DNA of 27,528 nucleotides from a virus. Below are positions 6,707 to 14,022 of this stretch, one piece after another; positions within the stretch are counted from its first letter, which is position 1; each line of letters begins with the position of its first letter. The notes below the pieces were generated by a model. That model saw only the letters and a list, made by a program, of their open reading frames with translations, did no database searches and was not told the DNA's origin. The translations under genes were made by a program, and so were the position numbers. The stretch is from positions 1 to 27,528 of IMG/VR virus record IMGVR_UViG_3300019828_000483; one strand, 5' to 3'.

Positions 6707-7276
6707 ATGAAGTTTTTAATGGTTACAATTTTCGCATTATTTTCCCTAAATGCTTCAGCAGGATTTGAAGGTCTAGCTGATGGTACAAGTCTTAAGATTT
6801 TTAATCGTATCAACTGTGGAACAGGTCTTAGTTGTACTAAGATTGGAGATAAATTTAATCTCGATGCAGGTGAAGCTTCACAAGTTTCTCAAGATGAAGG
6901 TCTTAATTTAGGTCGTATAGCTATTTTTGATTATGACTTTGCTGTTGATGGTGGTGTTATAGGTACTATCGCTACAGGCGTTAGCTTACCTGCTAAAGCT
7001 ATCATTGAGAAGTGTTGGTTCAGAGTAGAAACTCAAATTGTAGATGCAGGATCAGGTACTCTAGCTGTTCAGTGTGAAGACGCTAACAACATTCTTTCAG
7101 CAGCCGATCAATCAGCAGTAACAGATGGTTCATTCTTAGCAAGTGCAGTTACAGGTACAGCAGCAAATATGGTTGATGATATTGCAGCATCTTGTGATAT
7201 TAGTTTCGTCATCGGTGGTGCAGCTATTAGTGCAGGAAAACTTAGAGGGTACTGTAGATATAGTGTTCATGAATAA
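6707..7276 (+). CDS. Secreted virion-type protein with Sec signal peptide
   Basis: A 189-aa protein. Residues 1-18 form a classical signal peptide: Lys2, a hydrophobic core (FLMVTIFALFSL) and an ASA cleavage site before Gly19. The rest carries 'RINCGTGLSC', a common phage tail/head surface motif, and then a beta-rich domain containing DGGVIGTIATGVSLPAKAII, which resembles decoration-type structural proteins found near phage capsid genes. Six cysteines in the mature part would suit disulfides formed after export. ATG 6707 is chosen because GGAGG lies 6 bases before it; a TTG at 6695 lies inside the ribosome site. The stop overlaps the next ATG. Export of a protein encoded among head genes is odd. 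The domain likeness is from memory, not a search. Confidence 0.75.
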   Translation: MKFLMVTIFALFSLNASAGFEGLADGTSLKIFNRINCGTGLSCTKIGDKFNLDAGEASQVSQDEGLNLGRIAIFDYDFAVDGGVIGTIATGVSLPAKAIIEKCWFRVETQIVDAGSGTLAVQCEDANNILSAADQSAVTDGSFLASAVTGTAANMVDDIAASCDISFVIGGAAISAGKLRGYCRYSVHE

Positions 7277-7638
7277 TGAAAAGTGAAGTAACAGCTACAG
7301 ATTATTACAATGAAAAAGCTCGCCAAGAAAGTATCGAACATAGAGATGCTCTCTTGGCTATTGCTTCTATTCTTCAAACCAAGGAAGGAGAGAAACTTTT
7401 TAGATTCTTATTTAAGAACTTTGAAGTTAACAATCTTCCTGAAAGAAATTTAAAAGGTGATGATTTATTTGAGTGCTTAGGTTTTCTAAGAGCAGGTAAT
7501 TCAATTTATAAACTCGTATGCGAAGCTGATGCAGAAAAAGCAGCAAGCATATTATCTAAACTAGAGAGAGAAAGATATGACAACAAACTCGAAGAGTACC
7601 GAATCGAAAGAGATGCCAACACCACCAGTAACGACTGA
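7276..7638 (+). CDS. Bbp19-like head-region protein
   Basis: A 120-aa protein matching the pattern of the Bbp19-like phage domain (named for Bordetella phage BPP-1): 'T.EGEKLFRFLFKNFEVN' near residues 34-51, then a 'F..GR..lG'-type helix, here LFECLGFLRAGNSIYKLV, then a helix with 'AEKAASIL'. The usual GRR is replaced by RAGN. It lies just upstream of scaffold and major capsid genes, as in BPP-1-like head clusters. The ATG overlaps the previous stop (TAATGA). The end is hydrophilic and overlaps the scaffold gene by 62 bases. The function of this family is unknown to me. Confidence 0.6.
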   Translation: MKSEVTATDYYNEKARQESIEHRDALLAIASILQTKEGEKLFRFLFKNFEVNNLPERNLKGDDLFECLGFLRAGNSIYKLVCEADAEKAASILSKLERERYDNKLEEYRIERDANTTSND

Positions 7639-8356
7639 AAATGAAGTTGATGATTTAGGTTACACAACTCCTGAAGAGAAGACACCTATTGATCTTGAAG
7701 AAGAAACTCCAGAGGATAAGTCTGATGAAAAACCTACACCTACTGACGAACTTACTGTCGAGAAAAAAGCTACTGGTTATGGAGAAGAAGACGAACCTGA
7801 AGAAAAACCTGCGGAAAAAACTGCCGAAGAACTTGCTCAAGAAAAGGAAGACGAAGAAAACAAAACGGACGAAGAGAAAGCTGCAGATAAAGCCGCTAAA
7901 GAAGTAAAAGAAAATATCAAAAAACATATTGACGAATTACCCGACTCTGTTAATAAAGAAACAGTAGCTAAATTTGCTGAAGAGAATGGTCTAAATGACA
8001 AGCAAGTAGAAGCCTATGTCAAGCTTGCCAAGAGTGATAATGATTCCTTGGTAACTGAAAGAGAAAATGCTGTTAAAGAGCAGAGAAAGGCTTGGAAGAG
8101 TGAATTAGAGAGTGATGCTGATTTCGGAGGAGAAAACTTCGTTAAAAATGTTGACCGAGTTGAAAAGGTATTAGACAAATATATGCCTGATACTAAAAAA
8201 GTCTTGACAGAGCGAGGTACAATGCTGCCTCCTTATATTATGAGGGATTTTTTGAAGTTGGATAAGATATTAAACCCAACAACGAAACTAACCACAGGTG
8301 AACCTCCTACTGTAAAAAAGGAAGAGGTAAGTTTGTTAGATGAATTATATAGTTAA
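7577..8356 (+). CDS. Capsid scaffolding protein
   Basis: A 259-aa, very acidic protein that should guide capsid assembly and then leave or be degraded. Residues 20-110 are low-complexity Glu/Lys/Asp/Pro/Thr repeats. The middle is helical, and the C-terminal half carries the scaffold pattern 'W...L..DADFGGENF', followed by a helix (NVDRVEKVLDKYMPDTKKVL) and a short C-terminal segment that would contact the capsid protein. It is directly upstream of the major capsid gene, the usual place. The ATG at 7577 overlaps the previous gene by 62 bases and has only a weak AGAGAG site. ATG 7613 (residue 13) is an alternative start. Confidence 0.85.
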   Translation: MTTNSKSTESKEMPTPPVTTENEVDDLGYTTPEEKTPIDLEEETPEDKSDEKPTPTDELTVEKKATGYGEEDEPEEKPAEKTAEELAQEKEDEENKTDEEKAADKAAKEVKENIKKHIDELPDSVNKETVAKFAEENGLNDKQVEAYVKLAKSDNDSLVTERENAVKEQRKAWKSELESDADFGGENFVKNVDRVEKVLDKYMPDTKKVLTERGTMLPPYIMRDFLKLDKILNPTTKLTTGEPPTVKKEEVSLLDELYS

Positions 8357-8375
8357 TTAAATTCGGAGGAATATT

Positions 8376-9398
8376 ATGGCAGCAAAAGGCGCACAATTTT
8401 TAACTTTAGCAGATGTAGCTAAAAGCAAGAACAAAGTTATCGGTGGAGTTGCCGAGGTTCTAATGAATCAAAATGCTATGCTAGAAGACATGATGTACAC
8501 AGAAATGAATGAAGGAACTATCCATAAAGAAGATATTCGTTCAGCACTTCCTGAAGTATATTACAGAAAAGCTAACCAAGCTATTCCTTCAAGTAAAAGT
8601 ACAATCGAAGAAAGAAGCTTTACAGCTACTCACTTTGAATCTAAGTCTCAAGTTGATCGTGCCGTTGCAGAACGTGGTGGGATGGACAGAGTAGCTTACA
8701 ACAGATGGAACCAAGCTCAAGGTCATCTTCAAGCTCATGCGAATGAACTTGCTGATCTTATGATTTACGGTTCTCCTGCTCTTGCTAATCGTAAAACTGC
8801 AGGACTTTTCGATATTTATTCAACTCTTTCAGCTTCAGAAGAAACATCTAATCAAATCATTGATGCAGGTGGAACTGATTCTGATAACTGTTCAATTCTT
8901 AAAGTTCATCATGGTGAACGTTCGATCTTTGGAGTTTACCCAAAAGGTACAACTGCAGGTCTTACAAGAAATGATCACTCAAAAGGTGGAAAGGTTATTA
9001 AGATTGAAGCTCTTGATACAAACGGAGCTGCAGGTTCACTATGGGGTTATGAAGAAGAATTTCTAACTGACCATGGTTTAGTTGTTAAAGATTATAGGCA
9101 AGCTGCTCGTATCTGTAACATTGACGTATCGAACTTAGTTTCTGGTACTGGTGCTGCTGATCTTATTGATCTTATGATTTCTGCTAACTACAAAATTGAA
9201 AACGTACAAAACGGAAAAGGTGTTTGGTATGTTAACAGAACTGTAGAAGCTCATCTTCATAAGCAAGCTCTAACGAAAGTTGGTGCAGGTGGTGGTCTTA
9301 ACTTTCAAAATGTTGAAGGTAAACAGATTCTTCATTTCCTTGGTGATCCTATCAAGAGAATGGATGCCTTAGTTAACAGTGAAGCTAGAATCGTTTAA
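8376..9398 (+). CDS. Major capsid protein
   Basis: A 340-aa capsid protein, probably with the HK97-type fold in the form found in podoviruses such as BPP-1. Recognisable segments include an N-terminal 'TLADVAKSKN...VAEVLMNQNAMLEDM', then 'ALPEVYYRKANQAIPSSKST', the ERSFTATHFESKSQVDRAVA region of the E-loop side, and 'AHANELADLMIYGSPA', seen in many podovirus capsid proteins. The protein lacks membrane segments. CGGAGGA is 5 bases before the ATG, and gene-wide use of Ala/Lys-rich codons fits high expression. It sits between scaffold and cement genes and is followed by a terminator-like hairpin. Confidence 0.9.
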   Translation: MAAKGAQFLTLADVAKSKNKVIGGVAEVLMNQNAMLEDMMYTEMNEGTIHKEDIRSALPEVYYRKANQAIPSSKSTIEERSFTATHFESKSQVDRAVAERGGMDRVAYNRWNQAQGHLQAHANELADLMIYGSPALANRKTAGLFDIYSTLSASEETSNQIIDAGGTDSDNCSILKVHHGERSIFGVYPKGTTAGLTRNDHSKGGKVIKIEALDTNGAAGSLWGYEEEFLTDHGLVVKDYRQAARICNIDVSNLVSGTGAADLIDLMISANYKIENVQNGKGVWYVNRTVEAHLHKQALTKVGAGGGLNFQNVEGKQILHFLGDPIKRMDALVNSEARIV

Positions 9399-9403
9399 GT
9401 TTT

Positions 9404-9440
9404 AAGGGAGTCGAAAGGCTCCTTTATTTATTTGCTTTAT
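9404..9440 (+). terminator. Hairpin terminator or attenuator after the capsid gene
   Basis: AAG and GAGTC (9404-9412, one G bulged) pair with GGCTC and CTT (9417-9424) around a GAAA tetraloop (9413-9416). A T-rich tract follows to about 9456. As the cement gene has no clear promoter of its own, partial termination is likely. Confidence 0.75.
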
Positions 9441-9470
9441 TTTTTATTTAATTTTTCGGAGGTTACTATA

Positions 9471-9905
9471 ATGAGATTTGATTCAGAAAACCAGTTGTCA
9501 ATCGCGCAAGCCTTTACAGGTTCGGCTACTGTTTCAACTCACTCTTATAAGAAACAATCTGCAGCCCAAGATATTAGTATTGGACGTAGAATGGCTCTTT
9601 TAGTTTTACCGACTGTTGCTCAGGGAGCAGGATCGACTATGACTGTTGAAGTAATTCAATCAGCCGCAGCAGCTCTTACTTCTCCTGATGTATTGTCTAC
9701 AGTTACTGTTCTTGCAGCAGCTATGACTCTAGGTGATCAGTTAGAAGTTCCAATCCCACAAGGGACAATGAGTAAACAGTACCTAGGTGCTAGAGTTACT
9801 CTTAGTGGTGGAACAACTACTATTACTACTGATATTTACTTAGTACCTCAAGATGAGATTGCTCAGTATAAGTCATTTGTAAAAGTAAATGACGCTACAG
9901 TTTAA
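9471..9905 (+). CDS. Capsid cement/decoration protein, Bbp16-like
   Basis: A 144-aa protein that should bind the outside of the capsid and stabilise it. The N-terminus RFDSENQLSIAQAFTGSATV matches the 'D..N.FSDAQA.T.TA.ST' opening of Bbp16-type cement proteins of BPP-1. The body alternates beta strands: 'STMTVEVIQSAAAALTSPDV', 'QLEVPIPQGTMSKQYLGARV' and a Thr-rich strand TLSGGTTTITTDIYL, giving the jelly-roll-like sandwich expected for these proteins. GGAGG lies 8 bases before ATG 9471. Terminator-like hairpins lie on both sides of the gene, leaving it in its own expression unit or under attenuated read-through from the capsid gene. Confidence 0.8.
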   Translation: MRFDSENQLSIAQAFTGSATVSTHSYKKQSAAQDISIGRRMALLVLPTVAQGAGSTMTVEVIQSAAAALTSPDVLSTVTVLAAAMTLGDQLEVPIPQGTMSKQYLGARVTLSGGTTTITTDIYLVPQDEIAQYKSFVKVNDATV

Positions 9906-9924
9906 TAGTTAAATATTAATTAAC

Positions 9925-9951
9925 AAGCCCTTCTTCGGAGGGGCTTCTTTT
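9925..9951 (+). terminator. Rho-independent terminator with UUCG loop
   Basis: AAGCCCTTC (9925-9933) pairs with GAGGGGCTT (9938-9946) over nine pairs, one of them G-T, closed by TTCG. CTTTT follows. This is a strong, typical terminator after the cement gene. Confidence 0.85.
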
Positions 9952-9967
9952 CGTTTAAGGATAAATT

Positions 9968-10321
9968 ATGAGTGAAATGCCAGTACAAGCTGTCATCACC
10001 CCTTCAGATTCTGAAGAGAAAATTGGTGAGAGTTCGTCAGAAGGTTTAATACCTCCTGCACATGAAGAAAAAGTCAAAATAGAGTCTCCTGAAGATGACA
10101 ACGACAGTATTGTTCCTGTACAATTAAACAAGCAAGGGATTGAAGTTATCGCTGACAGGAAAGGATTCTTTGGACAACAGAGAATTTCTAAAGGTGAAAA
10201 GTTTAACATCAAATCAGAAGAGCAATTTGGTGAATGGATGATTTGCACTGATCCAGAAATGGAAAAAAGAGAAAGCAATACTTTAAAGAAAAAAGGCGAA
10301 GAAGTAACTCTCGCCTTTTAA
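9968..10321 (+). CDS. Small virion-region protein with a GFFG-type domain
   Basis: A 117-aa protein. The first half is an acidic, Ser/Glu/Pro-rich, probably disordered leader. The second half (from about residue 57) contains IEVIADRKGFFGQQRISKGE followed by 'KFNI...FGEWM', a short beta domain seen in several podovirus head-tail regions as 'V.A...G.Y...R.R.GD.F.V......W'. I know no proven function for it. AAGGA is 7 bases before the ATG. The end of the gene forms half of a hairpin that covers the ribosome site of the next gene. Confidence 0.65.
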   Translation: MSEMPVQAVITPSDSEEKIGESSSEGLIPPAHEEKVKIESPEDDNDSIVPVQLNKQGIEVIADRKGFFGQQRISKGEKFNIKSEEQFGEWMICTDPEMEKRESNTLKKKGEEVTLAF

Positions 10322-10329
10322 GCGAGGGT
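10307..10329 (+). promoter_or_regulatory. Hairpin masking the adaptor gene ribosome site
   Basis: ACTCTCGC (10307-10314) pairs with GCGAGGGT (10322-10329), eight pairs with one G-T, around a 7-base loop that contains the TAA stop of the preceding gene. The 3' arm contains the GAGGG ribosome site used by ATG 10334, so a ribosome ending the upstream gene would open it. Confidence 0.6.
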
Positions 10330-10333
10330 GAAA

Positions 10334-10954
10334 ATGAGTTCTACAAAAGTACAGATTTATAATTTAGCATTATCCGCATTACTACTCGCCAGTGAGATTT
10401 CAGATACTGAAACAGATGAAAGTCTTGAAGTAGCTATCTTGAATACTCATTGGGATGTAGCATTAGAAACTACCCTTAAAGATTTAGATTTAGATTCAAC
10501 TTCTGAAGAAGTCACCTTAGAATTAATCGAAACTTTACCTACAAATCACTTGTGGACTTATGCTTATAAATATCCTACTAACGCAGCTTTCTTCAGAAGA
10601 TTGAAGTCATGTGTTGCTAGAGATACCAAGAGAACTCACATTGCAAAGGCCGTAAAGATTTACAATGGTGTTAAAGTTATCTTCACTGATGAAGCTAGTG
10701 CAGTAGCAGAAATTATTCCTAAAGATGTTTTAATTGAATCACTATGTTCAAATGCAATCATGGCTTTATCTTACAAACTAGCTTATTTATCAGCTCCACT
10801 CTTGGTAGGTAAGGGAGCTAAGACTTTAAGAAAAGAAATTAAAGAAGATTATATCATTGAGAAGATCGAAGCTCAAGAGACTGACACTAGAGAGAACTTT
10901 GTTTACGAAGCAGATTATGAAAGTTCAGAATGGGTACAGGAGAGAATGTCGTGA
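10334..10954 (+). CDS. Tail adaptor protein (T7 gp11 / tail tubular A-like)
   Basis: A 206-aa protein that should bind beneath the portal and connect it with the nozzle. It begins with the family's 'STKVQIYNLALSALL' helix, followed by 'ILNTHWDVALETTLKDLD', the central 'LWTYAYKYPTNAAFFRRLKS' signature (W-YAYKYP with an Arg helix), and 'IYNGVKVIFTDEASA' strands, which are the usual order of podovirus adaptor proteins. ATG 10334 fits GAGGG 5 bases upstream; a GTG at 10328 lies within that site. The stop overlaps the nozzle gene start by four bases (GTGA). Confidence 0.85.
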   Translation: MSSTKVQIYNLALSALLLASEISDTETDESLEVAILNTHWDVALETTLKDLDLDSTSEEVTLELIETLPTNHLWTYAYKYPTNAAFFRRLKSCVARDTKRTHIAKAVKIYNGVKVIFTDEASAVAEIIPKDVLIESLCSNAIMALSYKLAYLSAPLLVGKGAKTLRKEIKEDYIIEKIEAQETDTRENFVYEADYESSEWVQERMS

Positions 10955-13452
10955 GTTTAAAACCTTTAAATAGTTTCTCATCAGGAGAGCTTGATCCTAT
11001 TCTTCACGATCATGTAACTTTAGATAAGTTCAAGAAAGGTTTAGCTACTTGTAGAAATACTTTAGTCTCTAAGACAGGTGGTTTACTTTCTCGTTTCTCA
11101 AGAGGTTATTTTAAAAACGGTAAGAACTCAGGCGAACAGATTAAATTATTCTCACCGCCTAACTCTTCAGCTCTCTTGGTATGGGGAAATCTTTATGTTA
11201 GAACTTATGCCTTTGATGGAACTTTAGTCAATGAAGTAGCTCATGCTTATAATGAAGCTCAAGTTCAAACTATGCACTTCACAGCAAGTGGAAAATATGT
11301 TTATGCTTTCGTTGCAGGTCAGGAGATGCTTAAGTTTCTTTACGATGATGCAACTCCTGCTTTCGTAACTTCAGCAGATGTATTTGCAATAACTGAAGCC
11401 CCTACATCAATGTCTATTACTGCTAACGGTACTCCTACAGGTTACTCGGTAGATTATCTAGTCACTAAAGTTAAAAATGGTGAAGAGTCTTTACCTGTAG
11501 CTATAACTGGTACTACATATAAAAAACCACTGGCGGCAGGTGAATCTAATACAATTACTGTAAATATAAATACAACGTTTGCAGGTGATATAGATGAATA
11601 CTCAGGTATTAGAGTATATAGAAGACCTAACAACGGTGGTTCTTATGGTTTCATAGGTTCAAGTTCAATCACTCGTAGTGTTAGTACTAATTTATTTTCA
11701 GACTTTGAAGACTTAGGAGGTAATGCCGACTTTACAAATAATCCTCAAGAGTTAATTACTAAATCTAATTTTAGTGGAGTTGATTTAGATACTCTAAACC
11801 CTAAGACAGGTGTTGTTTATCAACAGAGATTATTAATCGGTAATATAACTGACGATGAAGAAGCGATCTTAGCTTCACGTCCTGCTTTCCAAAATAACTT
11901 CTATCGTGATCGTCCTTATGATGCTGACTCAGCTTTAAAATTTAAGTCAGGTACTTCAGGTAAAGCTTCAGTATTAAGAATGGTTGAGAATGATGGACTA
12001 ATAGTTTTTACTAACGTTGGTGTTTTCGTTTCTGTAGGTTCACTCTCAATTGATAACATTGCTCTTGAGAAAAAAGGCAATTGGATCATTGATGAAAATG
12101 TAGAACCTCTAGCAGTTCCTGGCGGTGTATTCTTCGTTGATAAATCTACTAACAGTGTTAGGCAATTAATTTATTCTCAAGACATTTTAACTTATCAAAG
12201 TTTAGATCAATCTATATTCAGTGATCATTTATTTAAAGAGAGTATTATCACTTCTTGGGCTTATCAAAGTGGTGTTGTACCAATGATCATCGTTACTTTT
12301 AATGATGGAACTTTCGCTTCATTTACTTATCATTATGAACATCAAATGAGAGCGTGGACAAGACATGACTCAGTTTATCCTGTTGAGTCTGTAATTGGTA
12401 CTGGTGTTGCGGATTCTACTTTCTTTGTAACTAACAAATCAGGAGTCAGACAAATAGAAGTCACGTTACCAAGACATACACCTGCAGCAACGATCTTAAG
12501 TAACCCTGATTATAAGATGTTTTCTTCTCATGCTTTCATGGATGCTATTAAAACTTATTCTTATTTGTTAAATGATAGTCTAGTAGGAACTGATGTATTC
12601 ACTTTAACTCCTGTAGTGGCTAACACATGGGATGGAGATTTAACTTTAGATTGTGGAACTTCAGCATTATTAACTACAGGTGGAGCCACAGCTTACCTAG
12701 ATGATGCAGGAGATGTAGGAGCAGTACATAGAGTATTCGCTTCCGATGGTACTGCTATTGATTTAACAATTACAGCAAGAGCTAGTAATAATTCAGTAAC
12801 AGTTACTCCTGACTTTGAATATCCTTCAACTGAAGCTTCAAGTTTTAGACTCTATCAGACCTTCTCTAGTATTAATAATCTTGATCATCTTGAAGGTGAG
12901 CAGATAAGCTTACTAACAGATGGCGCAGTAGCTAAGTCTCCTAATAATGATATTGAAAATTATGGAACTACTACCATTTCATTAGGGGTATTAATATTAC
13001 CTAAACCTTCTGAAGCAGAAGTAGCAGAAGTTGGACGACATGCTATAGTAATAGCAGGTCGTCCAATTACTGCAGATATTAAAACTTTAAATATTAGTAC
13101 AGTATCTCAACAGCCTACTTTAATTGAGTCTATAAATATTAATAAACTTTATATTAGAGTCCATAAGACTAGAGGACTTTATGTTTCAAATGAGTTCCCT
13201 GAAGAAGCTGAAAATGGAGTTGACGGTTCTAGTGTCCTTGGTATGGAGAACTTAGATATTTACCAAGTACCAAGAGGAAATGATATTCTAGGGAACCGAT
13301 TCCTTGCAGCTCAGTCAAAAAGAATTGAACAAGTTTTAAAAGGATCATGGAAATCACAAGGGCAAATTGCTCTTAGGCAAGTTGATCCAGTACACTTTGA
13401 AATACTATCAATCATCCCTGATGTTGAAGTACTTAACAGGAGTAATAGATAA
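10951..13452 (+). CDS. Tail nozzle protein (T7 gp12 / tail tubular B-like)
   Basis: An 833-aa protein expected to form the nozzle of the short tail. The N-terminus (LNSFSSGELDPILHDHVTLD, then KFKKGLATCRNTLVSKTGGL) matches the 'S.GE..P.L..R.D...Y..G...C.N....P.GG' opening of nozzle proteins. Long beta-rich repeats follow, with 'VYQQRLLIG' and a later 'VFFVDKSTNSVRQLIYS' propeller-like strand pair. GTG 10951 is preferred: GGAG lies 8 bases before it and it overlaps the adaptor stop. ATG 10930 has no ribosome site. The gene ends with TAATG overlap into the next gene. Confidence 0.85.
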   Translation: MSLKPLNSFSSGELDPILHDHVTLDKFKKGLATCRNTLVSKTGGLLSRFSRGYFKNGKNSGEQIKLFSPPNSSALLVWGNLYVRTYAFDGTLVNEVAHAYNEAQVQTMHFTASGKYVYAFVAGQEMLKFLYDDATPAFVTSADVFAITEAPTSMSITANGTPTGYSVDYLVTKVKNGEESLPVAITGTTYKKPLAAGESNTITVNINTTFAGDIDEYSGIRVYRRPNNGGSYGFIGSSSITRSVSTNLFSDFEDLGGNADFTNNPQELITKSNFSGVDLDTLNPKTGVVYQQRLLIGNITDDEEAILASRPAFQNNFYRDRPYDADSALKFKSGTSGKASVLRMVENDGLIVFTNVGVFVSVGSLSIDNIALEKKGNWIIDENVEPLAVPGGVFFVDKSTNSVRQLIYSQDILTYQSLDQSIFSDHLFKESIITSWAYQSGVVPMIIVTFNDGTFASFTYHYEHQMRAWTRHDSVYPVESVIGTGVADSTFFVTNKSGVRQIEVTLPRHTPAATILSNPDYKMFSSHAFMDAIKTYSYLLNDSLVGTDVFTLTPVVANTWDGDLTLDCGTSALLTTGGATAYLDDAGDVGAVHRVFASDGTAIDLTITARASNNSVTVTPDFEYPSTEASSFRLYQTFSSINNLDHLEGEQISLLTDGAVAKSPNNDIENYGTTTISLGVLILPKPSEAEVAEVGRHAIVIAGRPITADIKTLNISTVSQQPTLIESININKLYIRVHKTRGLYVSNEFPEEAENGVDGSSVLGMENLDIYQVPRGNDILGNRFLAAQSKRIEQVLKGSWKSQGQIALRQVDPVHFEILSIIPDVEVLNRSNR

Positions 13453-14021
13453 TGGCAGCAGCAATGTTAGGTCTAGCAGGACTTCAATTAGCAGGTGGTT
13501 ACTTCGCAGCTCAGAACATCAGAGATACCGCAGAGTTAAATCAAGAGATAGCAGATATGAACGCTGAGTTCGCAGAGCTTGATGCTCACGATGCTATTTT
13601 AGACGGTGAGACAGCAGCAGCGAATTATCAAAAAACTGTAGATGCTACTCAGTCACAACAGAGATTAAATGCTGCAGTAGCTGACGTTGATATTAATTAT
13701 GGAAGTGTTGGAGAATTAGTTAAAGAGACTAACTTCATTGCTGAAATAAATAAAATGGAAATTGAGAAGCAAGCACAAGAGAAAGCTCTAGGTTATGTTC
13801 GTCAAGCTAGAGACTTTAGATTGGGTGGTGACGTTGATAGAGCAGCAGCAGAAGGTAGAGCTTCAGCGACTGAGTTCGGAGCTATCACAGGAGCTGCAGG
13901 TACGGCTCTCAAGTCAGGTTACAGAGGTCCATCAAGATCAACAGATAGTTACAATGAGACAACTACTTTAACAGGTTACAGAGGTAATGGTGGAAGCTCA
14001 TCATTATCAGGAGATTTTTAA
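13452..14021 (+). CDS. Internal virion protein (T7 gp14-like position)
   Basis: A 189-aa protein, first of three ejection-protein genes. An N-terminal hydrophobic Gly/Ala stretch (MLGLAGLQLAGGYFAAQN) is followed by long Ala/Glu/Asp helices (residues 25-75 and 95-145) and a Ser/Thr/Gly-rich end. This is the usual build of the small internal core protein that enters the host outer membrane at ejection in T7-like phages. AGGAG lies 9 bases before the ATG, which overlaps the nozzle stop. The match is by composition, length and gene order. Confidence 0.7.
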   Translation: MAAAMLGLAGLQLAGGYFAAQNIRDTAELNQEIADMNAEFAELDAHDAILDGETAAANYQKTVDATQSQQRLNAAVADVDINYGSVGELVKETNFIAEINKMEIEKQAQEKALGYVRQARDFRLGGDVDRAAAEGRASATEFGAITGAAGTALKSGYRGPSRSTDSYNETTTLTGYRGNGGSSSLSGDF

Positions 14022-14022
14022 A

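Noticed and set aside
7655-7927. Phe-rich minus-strand frame opposite the scaffold gene
   Set aside because: It is the complement of Glu/Lys-rich low-complexity codons; the apparent hydrophobic protein is an artefact.
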